Positions 1 to 7,150 of a DNA stretch of 26,538 nt are shown one piece after another (within the stretch, counting starts at the first letter, position 1; the number at the start of each line of letters is the position of its first letter). The position numbers and the translations under genes were made by a program. Below the pieces are notes generated by a model. It had not been told where the DNA came from and did not search any database. It saw only the letters and a program-made list of their open reading frames with translations. The DNA comes from Robiginitomaculum sp. (lineage in GTDB: Bacteria; Pseudomonadota; Alphaproteobacteria; Caulobacterales; Maricaulaceae). The stretch lies in contig JAKIUV010000033.1 of NCBI GenBank assembly GCA_021647375.1, positions 1-26,538 of the forward strand. The letters are read 5' to 3'.

Positions 1-2
1 CT

Positions 3-329
3 ATTAGTACGGGCGGTATCACATTGCAACCGCAGAAACTTACTCCGGAATGGCTGCTGGCACTGCCTGACGGTACGCAGTTGCCGACAGAAGATGGTAA
101 TACGTGTTTGCTGGCGACGGGTGAATGTGTTGCCGCGACGGGTGAAAAATATATCGTGGTTGACGGCAAGCTGGTACTGGCTACGAACGCTGCTGGTACA
201 GCAGTCGATGTGGCCGCCAATGAAAGCGCAGCGGCTATGTTTGATCTGGCGAGCTTGCTGGCAGTATTTTTCCTGTTATCAATGTCGAGGTTTATCGCTA
301 TCTTCGGCAGGAAAAACAGCCGCTACTGA
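3..329 (+). CDS. C-terminal part of an unknown protein with a C-terminal membrane helix
   Basis: The reading frame is already open at the left edge of the window (frame starting at base 3), so this is the 3' end of a longer gene; an internal TTG at 24 is unlikely to be the true start. About 108 residues are visible. Short repeated-looking segments come first (LLALPDGTQLPTEDG, then LLATGECVAATGEKY), consistent with a beta-rich extracytoplasmic region. A hydrophobic helix (DLASLLAVFFLLSMSRFIAIF) follows and the protein ends in a basic tail (GRKNSRY). Helix plus basic tail at the extreme C-terminus is the layout of C-terminal sorting or anchoring signals, but no known signature such as PEP or GlyGly is visible. 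The family is not recognised. The gene runs convergently towards the permease and shares its terminator. Confidence 0.6.
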   Translation: MSTGGITLQPQKLTPEWLLALPDGTQLPTEDGNTCLLATGECVAATGEKYIVVDGKLVLATNAAGTAVDVAANESAAAMFDLASLLAVFFLLSMSRFIAIFGRKNSRY

Positions 330-355
330 AGACGTGATTTTATAAAAACAACCTC

Positions 356-400
356 AAAAAAAAGCCAGCGTATGAAGTTCATTCATACGCTGGCTTTTTT
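356..400. terminator. Bidirectional intrinsic terminator
   Basis: A perfect 13-bp inverted repeat (364-376 with 382-394) encloses a 5-nt loop. A run of A lies before it and a run of T after it, so it can end transcription in both directions. It sits between the convergent stops at 329 and 416. Confidence 0.9.
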
Positions 401-415
401 GTTGGCAGCGTTTCC

Positions 416-2374
416 CTAGAATATGATGTTCATCACCGTCATCGAAACGATCAGGAATAAAATAGTCATGATGCTGCCGGCTTTTATAAAGTCCGGTACG
501 CGGTAGCCACCGGGACCCATGATCAATGCATTAACCTGATGAGTCGGGATCAGGAACGAGTTTGATGTCGCGATTGCCACGGTCAGTGCAAAAATTGCCG
601 GATCAGCGCCGTCAACGCCCATGGCGATGTTTACCGCCAGCGGTACCAGCAACACGGTGGCACCGACATTGGACATCACCAGGGTGAAGAAGGTGGCCAG
701 TACAGCGACTGCGGCCTGTATCACCCATACCGGCATATCGCCAACTACATGCAGGGTTTGCTCGGCGATCCAGAAAGCGGTGCCTGAGGTCTCCACAGCG
801 AGGCCTAGCGGGATCAAACTGGCGAGCAGGAATACGGTCTTCCATGAAACCGCTTCATACGCCTCGTCGATGTTGAGTACGCCGGAGAGCACCATGCCGA
901 TAGCGCCGGTAAGCAACGCGATAGACAAACGCAGGTCGGTGAATAACACCATGCCCAGCGCGATGGCGAAGAACAGGCCGGCCCAGCCAACTTTATTGGG
1001 GCGGGTTTCTTCGTGCGGGAATTCGGTGGTGACAACAACAAAGTTTTTGTCTTTCTGCAAACGTGCCAGCGCGTCCCAGCTGGTGTGTACCACCAGCGTG
1101 TCACCGGCTTCCAGTGGCAGGTTGCGGATGTTGTCGCCTTCGCGCAGGGTTTCGCCATTGCGGTGCAGGGCGACCATGGCAACGCCATAAGTCTTACGCA
1201 TCCACAGGTCACGCGCTGATTTTCCGATCAGCGATGAACCTGGTGGGATAACGATATCAGCGATGCCCGATTTGGCGCTGGACAGTGCATCGGTGAATGT
1301 TTGCAGTTCACTGCGTAGTACCAGCTTGTGATTATCGACAAAGGCCAGCAGATTTTTGGGTGCGGCGAGTATGCCCAGCACGGTGTTAGCCTGAATGCCC
1401 AGATCACGCGCCAGACCGCCGGGGCCAACGCGCTGATCGTCAGCGCCGGTATGTGATGCGATGATGCGGATGCGTTCGGCATTTTCGACATCGTCCAGTT
1501 TTTTACCGACCAGGTTACTGTCCGCAGGCACTTCAACTTCGAACAGTTCGTAGTTCAGGTTGTAGATGTCTTTGAAGTAATCGACTGTGTCGCCGGCTTT
1601 TGAACCTTCCCCGGTCGATTTTGGTAATACGAAACGACCCATCAGCACGAAATAAAGAATACCGGTAATTACCAGCGAAACACCGATAGGGGTTACGGAA
1701 AACAGTGACCACTGCGCCATCTGCTGGTCGGCAGGCATGGCGTGGTTTGACGTAATAATCAGATCATTAAGCAGGATAAGCGGCGATGAACCGACCATGG
1801 TCACAGTACCACCGAGGATGGCACAGAAACCCATCGGCATCAGCAGGCGTGACATCGGCAGGCCGGAACGCGCTGAAATACGACTTACCACCGGCAGGAA
1901 CAGCGCGGTGGCACCGACGTTCTGCATGAATGAGGAGATGAAAGCCACCGTACCGGAGATAATCGGGATGATGCGTGTTTCCGTGGTGCCGCCGACTTTC
2001 AGAATAAAAGCCGCTACTTTTGTCATCAGCCCGGTTTTATCCAGGCCGGCACCGATGATCATCACTGCGATAATCGACATCACCGCGTTACTGGCAAAGC
2101 CGTTGAAAATCTTTTGTGTATCAACCAGGCCTTCGCTTAGGCCCATGTAGGGTGCCAGCAGGGTGGTTAATCCCAGAATTACCATGATGCTGATAGCGGC
2201 AACATCGACATCAACAATTTCGAAAGCGAACAGGTAAATGGTTAAGACTAGAACAGCCGTCACCCAGGCGACTTCGATTGACGGTGTAACGGTTGATAAG
2301 GCGTAAGCAAGAATAGCGAAAAAAACTCCCGCGACAATTTTCTTTACAGGGAGTGATTTTTTTACGTCAGTCAT
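416..2374 (-). CDS. SLC13/DASS family permease with two TrkA-C (RCK_C) domains
   Basis: A 652-residue inner-membrane transporter. Two hydrophobic halves (about residues 10-260 and 465-652) flank a soluble region of about 200 residues. Each half carries the DASS-type re-entrant signature: NVGATALFLPV near 155 and SNVGATVLLVPL near 590. The soluble region holds two TrkA-C-like domains, about 275-365 (FEVEVPADSNLVGKKL) and 370-455 (DIVIPPGSSLIGKSARDL). This architecture is known from bacterial SLC13 permeases annotated as sodium/sulfate, dicarboxylate or anion transporters. The substrate cannot be read from sequence, and the usual SNT motif is replaced by NVG in both halves. The start has only a weak AAGG upstream. 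It belongs to the left part of the window, which probably comes from a different organism than the rest. Confidence 0.9.
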   Translation of the reverse strand: MTDVKKSLPVKKIVAGVFFAILAYALSTVTPSIEVAWVTAVLVLTIYLFAFEIVDVDVAAISIMVILGLTTLLAPYMGLSEGLVDTQKIFNGFASNAVMSIIAVMIIGAGLDKTGLMTKVAAFILKVGGTTETRIIPIISGTVAFISSFMQNVGATALFLPVVSRISARSGLPMSRLLMPMGFCAILGGTVTMVGSSPLILLNDLIITSNHAMPADQQMAQWSLFSVTPIGVSLVITGILYFVLMGRFVLPKSTGEGSKAGDTVDYFKDIYNLNYELFEVEVPADSNLVGKKLDDVENAERIRIIASHTGADDQRVGPGGLARDLGIQANTVLGILAAPKNLLAFVDNHKLVLRSELQTFTDALSSAKSGIADIVIPPGSSLIGKSARDLWMRKTYGVAMVALHRNGETLREGDNIRNLPLEAGDTLVVHTSWDALARLQKDKNFVVVTTEFPHEETRPNKVGWAGLFFAIALGMVLFTDLRLSIALLTGAIGMVLSGVLNIDEAYEAVSWKTVFLLASLIPLGLAVETSGTAFWIAEQTLHVVGDMPVWVIQAAVAVLATFFTLVMSNVGATVLLVPLAVNIAMGVDGADPAIFALTVAIATSNSFLIPTHQVNALIMGPGGYRVPDFIKAGSIMTILFLIVSMTVMNIIF

Positions 2375-2779
2375 ATTTGGCAGCCTTGCATGGTAGTGAA
2401 TGCATAAATTGATTGTATAAAGTTTGTAAAACTACGGATGAAACCGTGTGCGAGATCGCTTTGGTGCTGATTCTGCACCGAACCGCGATGAAAACATCTG
2501 GAACTGTCAGGGAGATGATTTTCTAAAGTAGCGGGGTTTTACGAGGCCAAATAGTACACTAAAAATAAGCTTTCTGTCGAGATGAATCGTTATAAATAAC
2601 TAATGTGTAAGGCATTTATCTGTATGGTTTATAAAAAACAGGAGATTGGCGGAACGGGCTGCTTTGTGATTGCGCTTGATGTATATCAGGTCGTTTGTAT
2701 TAAATAAGGCCGGTGCTGATGTATTATGTTAGCGTGATTTTTTGTGTTATCCACGCTGGCGTTTAGAAGAAGTAATGAT
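2375..2779. other. Divergent intergenic region with an inverted repeat in the permease leader
   Basis: About 400 bp between the divergent permease and deacetylase genes. No credible ORF is seen. The permease-side leader holds an inverted repeat, GGTGC at 2463-2467 with GCACC at 2475-2479, extended by TCGC/GCGA arms after an internal loop. This could form a hairpin in the leader RNA or be an operator. I do not recognise a known riboswitch. Confidence 0.4.
2676..2703 (+). promoter_or_regulatory. Possible sigma-70 promoter of the deacetylase gene
   Basis: TTGATG at 2676-2681 and TATTAA at 2698-2703 are separated by 16 bp, about 75 bp before the chosen ATG. The match to consensus is moderate and was found by eye only. 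Confidence 0.3.
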
Positions 2780-3820
2780 ATGAAATATTTCTGGCTTTTT
2801 ATTATTCGTTTTTCATTTTTCATTATTTATTACAGCGTAGCATTCGCTTCTTCTACAGAAGTAACACCTGCTACCAACAACGCCGTCATCCTCATGTACC
2901 ACAACATCGCTGTCAACACGCCGCCGGGCACCAGTGTAAGACCGGAAAGATTTCAACAGCATATGGCGTATCTGGCTGATAATGGTTTTACCATCTGGCC
3001 GCTGTTTAAAACGCTGCTTTATCTTGCCAATGGTAAACCGGTGCCGGATAAAACCGTGGTTCTGACATTTGATGATGCCTACAGCTCAGTCTATAACGAA
3101 GCCTTCCCCGTGTTAAAAGCCAGAGGCTGGCCGTTTACTGTGTTTGTTACCGGACAATACATGGGCGCGGGTTACACTCATTATGTGAACTGGCAGCAAT
3201 TGCGCGAGATGCAGGGTTTCGGCGCTGAAATTGGCAACCATAGTTTTACGCACCGTCATTTGATACGACATCGTAGCGATGAAACAAAAGCGCAGTGGCG
3301 TAAACGGATTATCGATGAGGTCGAACGGGCGCAGTTTATTCTGCAACAGAATGTTAATAATCCTATCATAGTGCTTGCTTATCCTTATGGTGAATATTCA
3401 AAAGAACTGACCGTGCTGTTACATGGACTCGGTTATTTTGCTGTTGGTCAACAATCAGGTGCGGTGAGTTCCGCCAGTGACTTTCAGGCGTTACCGCGTT
3501 TCCCGATGGCAACCGGTTTTGATGGCATGGAAGATTTTGCGATAAAAGTGTCTACAAAAGATTTACCGGTGACAGTATTATCGCCGGAGGATGGCATTGT
3601 CAGCAAAGACACGGATATTCCGGTATTGATTATGCGACTGGAAAACGGTGATTATAAAAAAGCCGGTTTACGTTGTTATGCCTCGGGGCAGGGGCAGATA
3701 AATGTTGACTGGCTGGACCGGGAAAATTCGGTGGTCGTGGTCAGGGCAAAGCAGAAAATCAATCCGGGCAGGACGAAGCTGTCTTTAAGGTCAATAATAG
3801 ATGCACCTTTTTCAAGTTGA
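2780..3820 (+). CDS. Secreted polysaccharide deacetylase (NodB domain), 3' end replaced at a junction
   Basis: A carbohydrate esterase 4-type deacetylase that would remove N-acetyl (or O-acetyl) groups from an extracellular polysaccharide. The ATG at 2780 is preferred over the upstream GTG at 2744 because it begins a clean signal peptide (MKYFWLFIIRF, hydrophobic core, cleavage near FASS). NodB motifs are present: the Asp pair in LTFDD (D98, D99), the metal-site NHSFTH (H154, H158) and LAYPYGEYS near 200. A C-terminal beta-rich domain follows (about 265-333, with CYASGQG and VDWLDRE), as in gammaproteobacterial homologues. From about residue 334 the protein continues into DNA that is the antisense of an amidohydrolase gene, so the last 13 residues are not native. 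The normal end, probably another 20-30 residues, is missing. Confidence 0.85.
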   Translation: MKYFWLFIIRFSFFIIYYSVAFASSTEVTPATNNAVILMYHNIAVNTPPGTSVRPERFQQHMAYLADNGFTIWPLFKTLLYLANGKPVPDKTVVLTFDDAYSSVYNEAFPVLKARGWPFTVFVTGQYMGAGYTHYVNWQQLREMQGFGAEIGNHSFTHRHLIRHRSDETKAQWRKRIIDEVERAQFILQQNVNNPIIVLAYPYGEYSKELTVLLHGLGYFAVGQQSGAVSSASDFQALPRFPMATGFDGMEDFAIKVSTKDLPVTVLSPEDGIVSKDTDIPVLIMRLENGDYKKAGLRCYASGQGQINVDWLDRENSVVVVRAKQKINPGRTKLSLRSIIDAPFSS

Positions 3821-4014
3821 TAGCCTGCGACGATTTTCTCTATTTTATTATCGCTAATATAAATGGTTTGCTCTGCGAGTGGTTGTTGGCCGGGAACAGC
3901 TAAAACTAGACCCGCATGAATGAGGGGAAGTTTGTTTTTGGCGGAATTTGCGAAAGCAGAGTTAGACAGAATTAATGCCATACCGCCTAGCAGAATTGTT
4001 TTGCAATATTTCAT
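3676..4014 (-). pseudogene. Truncated amidohydrolase-family protein, N-terminal 86 residues only
   Basis: The gene starts with ATG at 4014, one base after the purD stop, with a good Shine-Dalgarno (GAAGG) lying inside the purD 3' end; translational coupling to purD is likely. It begins with a signal peptide (MKYCKTILLGGMALILSNSA, cleavage near AFA). The N-terminal beta-sandwich strand of metal-dependent amidohydrolases (imidazolonepropionase/dipeptidase type) follows: IYISDNKIEKI, then DLKDSFVLPGLI. In this family the next residues should be D-x-H-x-H of the metal site. Instead the frame runs into the antisense of the deacetylase gene and stops at 3676. Only residues 1 to about 86 (down to 3757) are genuine; no catalytic residues are present, so this fragment cannot be an enzyme as it stands. 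In the true source genome it is probably an intact secreted hydrolase. Confidence 0.75.
3757..3778. other. Junction between two unrelated DNA segments (short shared sequence)
   Basis: On the plus strand the deacetylase frame remains family-like up to NPGRTK, at about 3778. On the minus strand the amidohydrolase frame remains family-like up to VLPGLI, at 3757, where a metal-binding Asp-x-His-x-His should follow but does not. Both genes are cut here, tail to tail. About 20 bp fit both frames, as expected of a join through microhomology. Confidence 0.75.
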
Positions 4015-4015
4015 A

Positions 4016-5317
4016 TTATTTTCCTTCAAAACTTGTTTGGCAAAGCTTGTTTGGCAAAGCCTGCTTGGCAATATCGCGCCTTACGAATCCACCCGGCCAG
4101 TTTACGGCTTCATCTATGGCTTTATAGGCGCGGTTTACGGCTTGTGCTACTGTTTTTCCCTGGGCGGTGATGTTGAGGACGCGGCCTCCCGCCGATAATA
4201 ATGCACCGTCTTGGCTGCGTGTTGTGCCTGCGTGGAATACCTGCACGCCGTCCATTTGGTTGGCGGCGTCTACGCCTTTAATGACCTCGCCTTTGGCGTA
4301 ACTACCCGGATAACCTTTGGCTGCGACCACCACATTGACCACGGCGTCCCTAGACCATTCCACCAAACCCACATCAACCAAACGGCCTTTGGCTGCTTTG
4401 AACATCATGTCCAACAAGTCCGAATTGAGCCTGCGCATGAGAACCTGACATTCAGGATCACCGAAGCGCACATTATATTCGATCAGCTTTGGCCCGTCTG
4501 CTGTCATCATCAGGCCTGCGAATAACACGCCCGTAAACGGCGCGCTCTCCGCCGCCATGCCGCGCACGGTCGGGATTAGAATTTCGTCCATAATGCGTTT
4601 CTCATCATCAAAACCGGGCACTGGAGAATACGCCCCCATACCGCCCGTATTGGGGCCTTTATCGCCGTCAAAAGCCCGTTTGTGGTCTTGGGCGGCGATA
4701 AGGGGTAAAACCGACTTGCCGTCGGCAATGGCAAAGAAGGAAATTTCGTGGCCGGTCATAAATTCTTCTATGAGGACGCATTCGCCCGCATCTCCGAATT
4801 TGCCAGAGAAAAATTCGTCCAGTTCGCGCTCGGCCTCCTCTTTAGTCTCGGCAATGACCACACCTTTACCCGCCGCCAGCCCGTCGGCCTTAATCACATA
4901 AGGTGCGGACATTTCGCCCAAATAAGCTTTGGCATCTGCGACATTGGTGAACACATCATATTTGGCGGTGGGGATGTCGTGGCGGGTGCAGAAATCTTTG
5001 GTGAACGCCTTAGAGCTTTCCAGCATAGCGGCGGCTTCGGTCGGGCCAAAGACGGCAATGCCTTGCTGGGTAAGATCGTCGACAATACCGAGCGCTAAGG
5101 GAACCTCTGGGCCGACGACAACAAAATTCACCGCTTCGCGGAGGGCAAATTGCACAAGCCCGTCCACATCATCTGCTTTGATGTCTACGCAATCAGCGAT
5201 TTCGCAAATTCCGGCATTGCCCGGCGCGCATATAAGCTGCTCGCACAGCGGACTTTGGTTTATTTTCCACGCCAGCGCATGTTCGCGCCCGCCGCTACCG
5301 ATCAAAAGAATTTTCAT
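4016..5317 (-). CDS. purD: Phosphoribosylamine--glycine ligase (GAR synthetase)
   Basis: Catalyses step two of de novo purine synthesis: ATP-dependent joining of glycine to 5-phosphoribosylamine, in the cytoplasm. The start at 5317 gives the canonical N-terminus MKILLIGSGGREHALAWKI and has GG-rich CAGGTG just upstream; an open extension to 5632 has no similarity and is rejected. Seen are the ATP-grasp segments KADGLAAGKGVVIA and EEFMTGHEISFF, the GPNTGGMGAYSP motif and the family signature RFGDPECQ. The length of 433 aa is slightly above usual. The last ~16 residues (after VRRDIA) are encoded by three copies of a 14-bp tandem repeat and are probably a recent extension. Divergent from xseA, an arrangement common in alphaproteobacteria. 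Confidence 0.97.
   Translation of the reverse strand: MKILLIGSGGREHALAWKINQSPLCEQLICAPGNAGICEIADCVDIKADDVDGLVQFALREAVNFVVVGPEVPLALGIVDDLTQQGIAVFGPTEAAAMLESSKAFTKDFCTRHDIPTAKYDVFTNVADAKAYLGEMSAPYVIKADGLAAGKGVVIAETKEEAERELDEFFSGKFGDAGECVLIEEFMTGHEISFFAIADGKSVLPLIAAQDHKRAFDGDKGPNTGGMGAYSPVPGFDDEKRIMDEILIPTVRGMAAESAPFTGVLFAGLMMTADGPKLIEYNVRFGDPECQVLMRRLNSDLLDMMFKAAKGRLVDVGLVEWSRDAVVNVVVAAKGYPGSYAKGEVIKGVDAANQMDGVQVFHAGTTRSQDGALLSAGGRVLNITAQGKTVAQAVNRAYKAIDEAVNWPGGFVRRDIAKQALPNKLCQTSFEGK
4029..4070. repeat. Three tandem copies of a 14-bp unit in the purD 3' end
   Basis: Units lie at 4029-4042, 4043-4056 and 4057-4070 (AAACTTGTTTGGCA, AAGCTTGTTTGGCA, AAGCCTGCTTGGCA). They differ at one to three positions. 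As 14 is not a multiple of three, each copy is read in a different frame of purD. Confidence 0.9.
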
Positions 5318-5375
5318 CACCTGATTCCATACAAAAATTTTGACACTTATGACCCAATAGCCCACAAGAGTAAAC

Positions 5376-6719
5376 ATGAACAACACGCCCACAAATGCGC
5401 ATGAATATTCAGTCTCTGAACTGGCGTTTTCCCTAAAGCGCACGGTGGAGCAAACTTTTGGCCGTGTGCGGGTGCGCGGCGAACTTGGCCGGGTGGTCAT
5501 CGCCAAGTCCGGGCATATGTATGTGGATGTCAAGGACGACAAAGCCGTCATCGCGTCCATCATGTGGAAAGGCTCGGTCTCGCGTCTGCCTGTCCGCCCC
5601 GAAGAGGGTATGGAGGTGATTGTCGAGGGCAAGTTGACGACCTATCCGGGGCGCTCCCAATATCAATTGGTCATCGACAGGCTGGAGCCTGCGGGCGTTG
5701 GTGCGCTTATGGCCATGTTGGAAAAGCGCAAGAAAATGCTGGCGGCGGAAGGTTTGTTCGGTGAAGAACACAAGCAGGAATTACCATATTTGCCCCGGAC
5801 TATCGGGGTGATTACCTCCCCGACCGGAGCCGTCATCCGCGATATTTTGCACAGGGTCGAAGACCGTTTCCCCTTGCGGGTTTTGGTCTGGCCGGTCTTG
5901 GTGCAGGGCGATGCGGCGGCGGCGCAAATATCTGCGGCCATCACCGGGTTTAACCATTACGACGAGACGGACGAACTACCGCGTCCGGATGTTTTAATCG
6001 TGGCGCGGGGCGGTGGTTCTATCGAAGACCTTTGGTGTTTTAACGAAGAAAATGTGGTGCGCGCCGCGTTCGCATCTGACATCCCGATTATTTCGGCGGT
6101 CGGTCACGAAACTGACTGGACGCTGATTGATTATGTGGCCGACGAACGGGCGCCTACGCCAACCGGGGCGGCGGAAATTGCCGTGCCTGTTCGGGCAGAA
6201 CTAATTGATACGGTAGACGATTATGGCTTGCGCTTGAAACGGGGATTGAGCCGCACCGTCGAGAGCAAGAAGCTAAGTTTTGCGGCGGCGAAATTACCCA
6301 GACTCGACACTGTGTTGTCGAACCCACGCCAGAGGTTTGATCTCGCCGCCGCGCGTTTGCGGCCAGATGCATTGGTGCGCGATATTGCCCGCAAAAATGA
6401 CAGCGTGCAAAATGCCGGGCGCGAAGCCGTATTGTCTATGGGCAGATTATTACAAAAATCCCGCGACCGATTGGCGGGTGCGGGGAAGTTATTGGAAGCT
6501 TATTCCTATCAAGGCGTGTTAGAGCGCGGCTATGCGCTGGTGACAGATACGGACGGGAAAGTTGTGCGCAAAGGTAAGCGGCTAAAAGTCGGCCAAGCCG
6601 TGAATTTGACCTTTAGCGACGGCAAGCGCGGCGCTGTGATTGACGGGACTCCAAAGCCAAAACGGCACATCCAAAAACCTGTACCACCAACTGAAAAAAT
6701 CCAGGGTGACCTCTTTTGA
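5376..6719 (+). CDS. xseA: Exodeoxyribonuclease VII large subunit
   Basis: The large subunit of ExoVII, which with XseB degrades single-stranded DNA to short oligonucleotides in repair. The N-terminal OB-fold domain (about residues 8-105: YSVSELAFSLKRTVEQTFG, then VEGKLTTYPGRSQYQL) is followed by the catalytic XseA domain. That domain carries the conserved blocks IGVITSPTGAVIRD, VARGGGSIEDLWCFNEE and SAVGHETDWTLIDYVADERAPTP. A helical/coiled region comes next and then the usual C-terminal segment LERGYALVTD. At 447 aa it matches the common length. It is divergently transcribed from purD across a 58-bp gap, in which TTGACA (5340-5345) might be a -35 box but no convincing -10 is seen. xseB is not in this window. 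Confidence 0.97.
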   Translation: MNNTPTNAHEYSVSELAFSLKRTVEQTFGRVRVRGELGRVVIAKSGHMYVDVKDDKAVIASIMWKGSVSRLPVRPEEGMEVIVEGKLTTYPGRSQYQLVIDRLEPAGVGALMAMLEKRKKMLAAEGLFGEEHKQELPYLPRTIGVITSPTGAVIRDILHRVEDRFPLRVLVWPVLVQGDAAAAQISAAITGFNHYDETDELPRPDVLIVARGGGSIEDLWCFNEENVVRAAFASDIPIISAVGHETDWTLIDYVADERAPTPTGAAEIAVPVRAELIDTVDDYGLRLKRGLSRTVESKKLSFAAAKLPRLDTVLSNPRQRFDLAAARLRPDALVRDIARKNDSVQNAGREAVLSMGRLLQKSRDRLAGAGKLLEAYSYQGVLERGYALVTDTDGKVVRKGKRLKVGQAVNLTFSDGKRGAVIDGTPKPKRHIQKPVPPTEKIQGDLF

Positions 6720-6748
6720 TTTCCCGCAAACTGATGTAGAAAGCCCTC

Positions 6749-6958
6749 ATGTTAAATTTTACGAATGCCAACCGCGAAGCCAAAATCAGCTATGGTTCCT
6801 CCGATTACCTTATCCTGGAATCCGGTGGCTATGTTGTGTGTGCTGTCACAGAAAAACGAATTCCTCTGGACGAACTCAAATACTGGAGTGAAGATTTGCA
6901 AGAGGCCTATGTTGACGCAGCCGCAAGCCTCAAGCGCTGGCAAGAGACGCAGTCTTAA
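6749..6958 (+). CDS. DUF2093 domain-containing protein
   Basis: A 69-residue cytoplasmic protein matching the small alphaproteobacterial DUF2093 family. Recognisable blocks are YLILESGGYVVCAVTEKRIP, LDELKYWSEDLQEAY and a C-terminal SLKRWQE. The Cys in VVCAVTEKRIPLDEL resembles a half of a zinc-ribbon-like loop, but no second pair is present. It lies 29 bp downstream of xseA in the same direction, the position this family usually holds, and is probably co-transcribed. Function is unknown. Position and sequence together make the assignment fairly certain. Confidence 0.9.
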   Translation: MLNFTNANREAKISYGSSDYLILESGGYVVCAVTEKRIPLDELKYWSEDLQEAYVDAAASLKRWQETQS

Positions 6959-6989
6959 TAATGGGCTTGAGAAAACACGAACATCCAAG

Positions 6990-7150
6990 CCCCTCCCCCG
7001 CGCCCCGTAGGAAGTGCTCTTGGGGTGCTGTCGCGCGCCTCTCCCTAAGGGAGAGGCTAAGACTGCCAAACTTCCTGCACTTTCTTGCCAATATGAAGAA
7101 AGTCGCAACACCGTCTCCTCTCCCATGGGGAGAGGAACAAGGTGAGGGGG
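6990..7150. repeat. GC-rich palindromic repeat element (nested inverted repeats)
   Basis: The outer arms are CCCCTCCCCC at 6991-7000 and GTGAGGGGG ending at 7150. Inside are two perfect small hairpins: CCTCTCCC-TAA-GGGAGAGG near 7038-7056, and CCTCTCCC-ATG-GGGAGAGG near 7117-7135. The antisense strand would read as typical repeat-encoded peptide (SPHGRG, LSLRER, RGAGEG). This composition matches the dispersed palindromic elements found in many proteobacterial genomes. It lies between DUF2093 and the M23 coding region and reaches into the M23 5' end. Confidence 0.75.

Noticed and set aside
621..1190. Rightward open frame of 189 codons
   Set aside because: Antisense to the SLC13 permease; the composition is that of a mirrored coding frame and no domain is recognisable.
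5318..5632. N-terminal extension of purD
   Set aside because: The frame is open but overlaps xseA antisense; the canonical PurD N-terminus begins at 5317.
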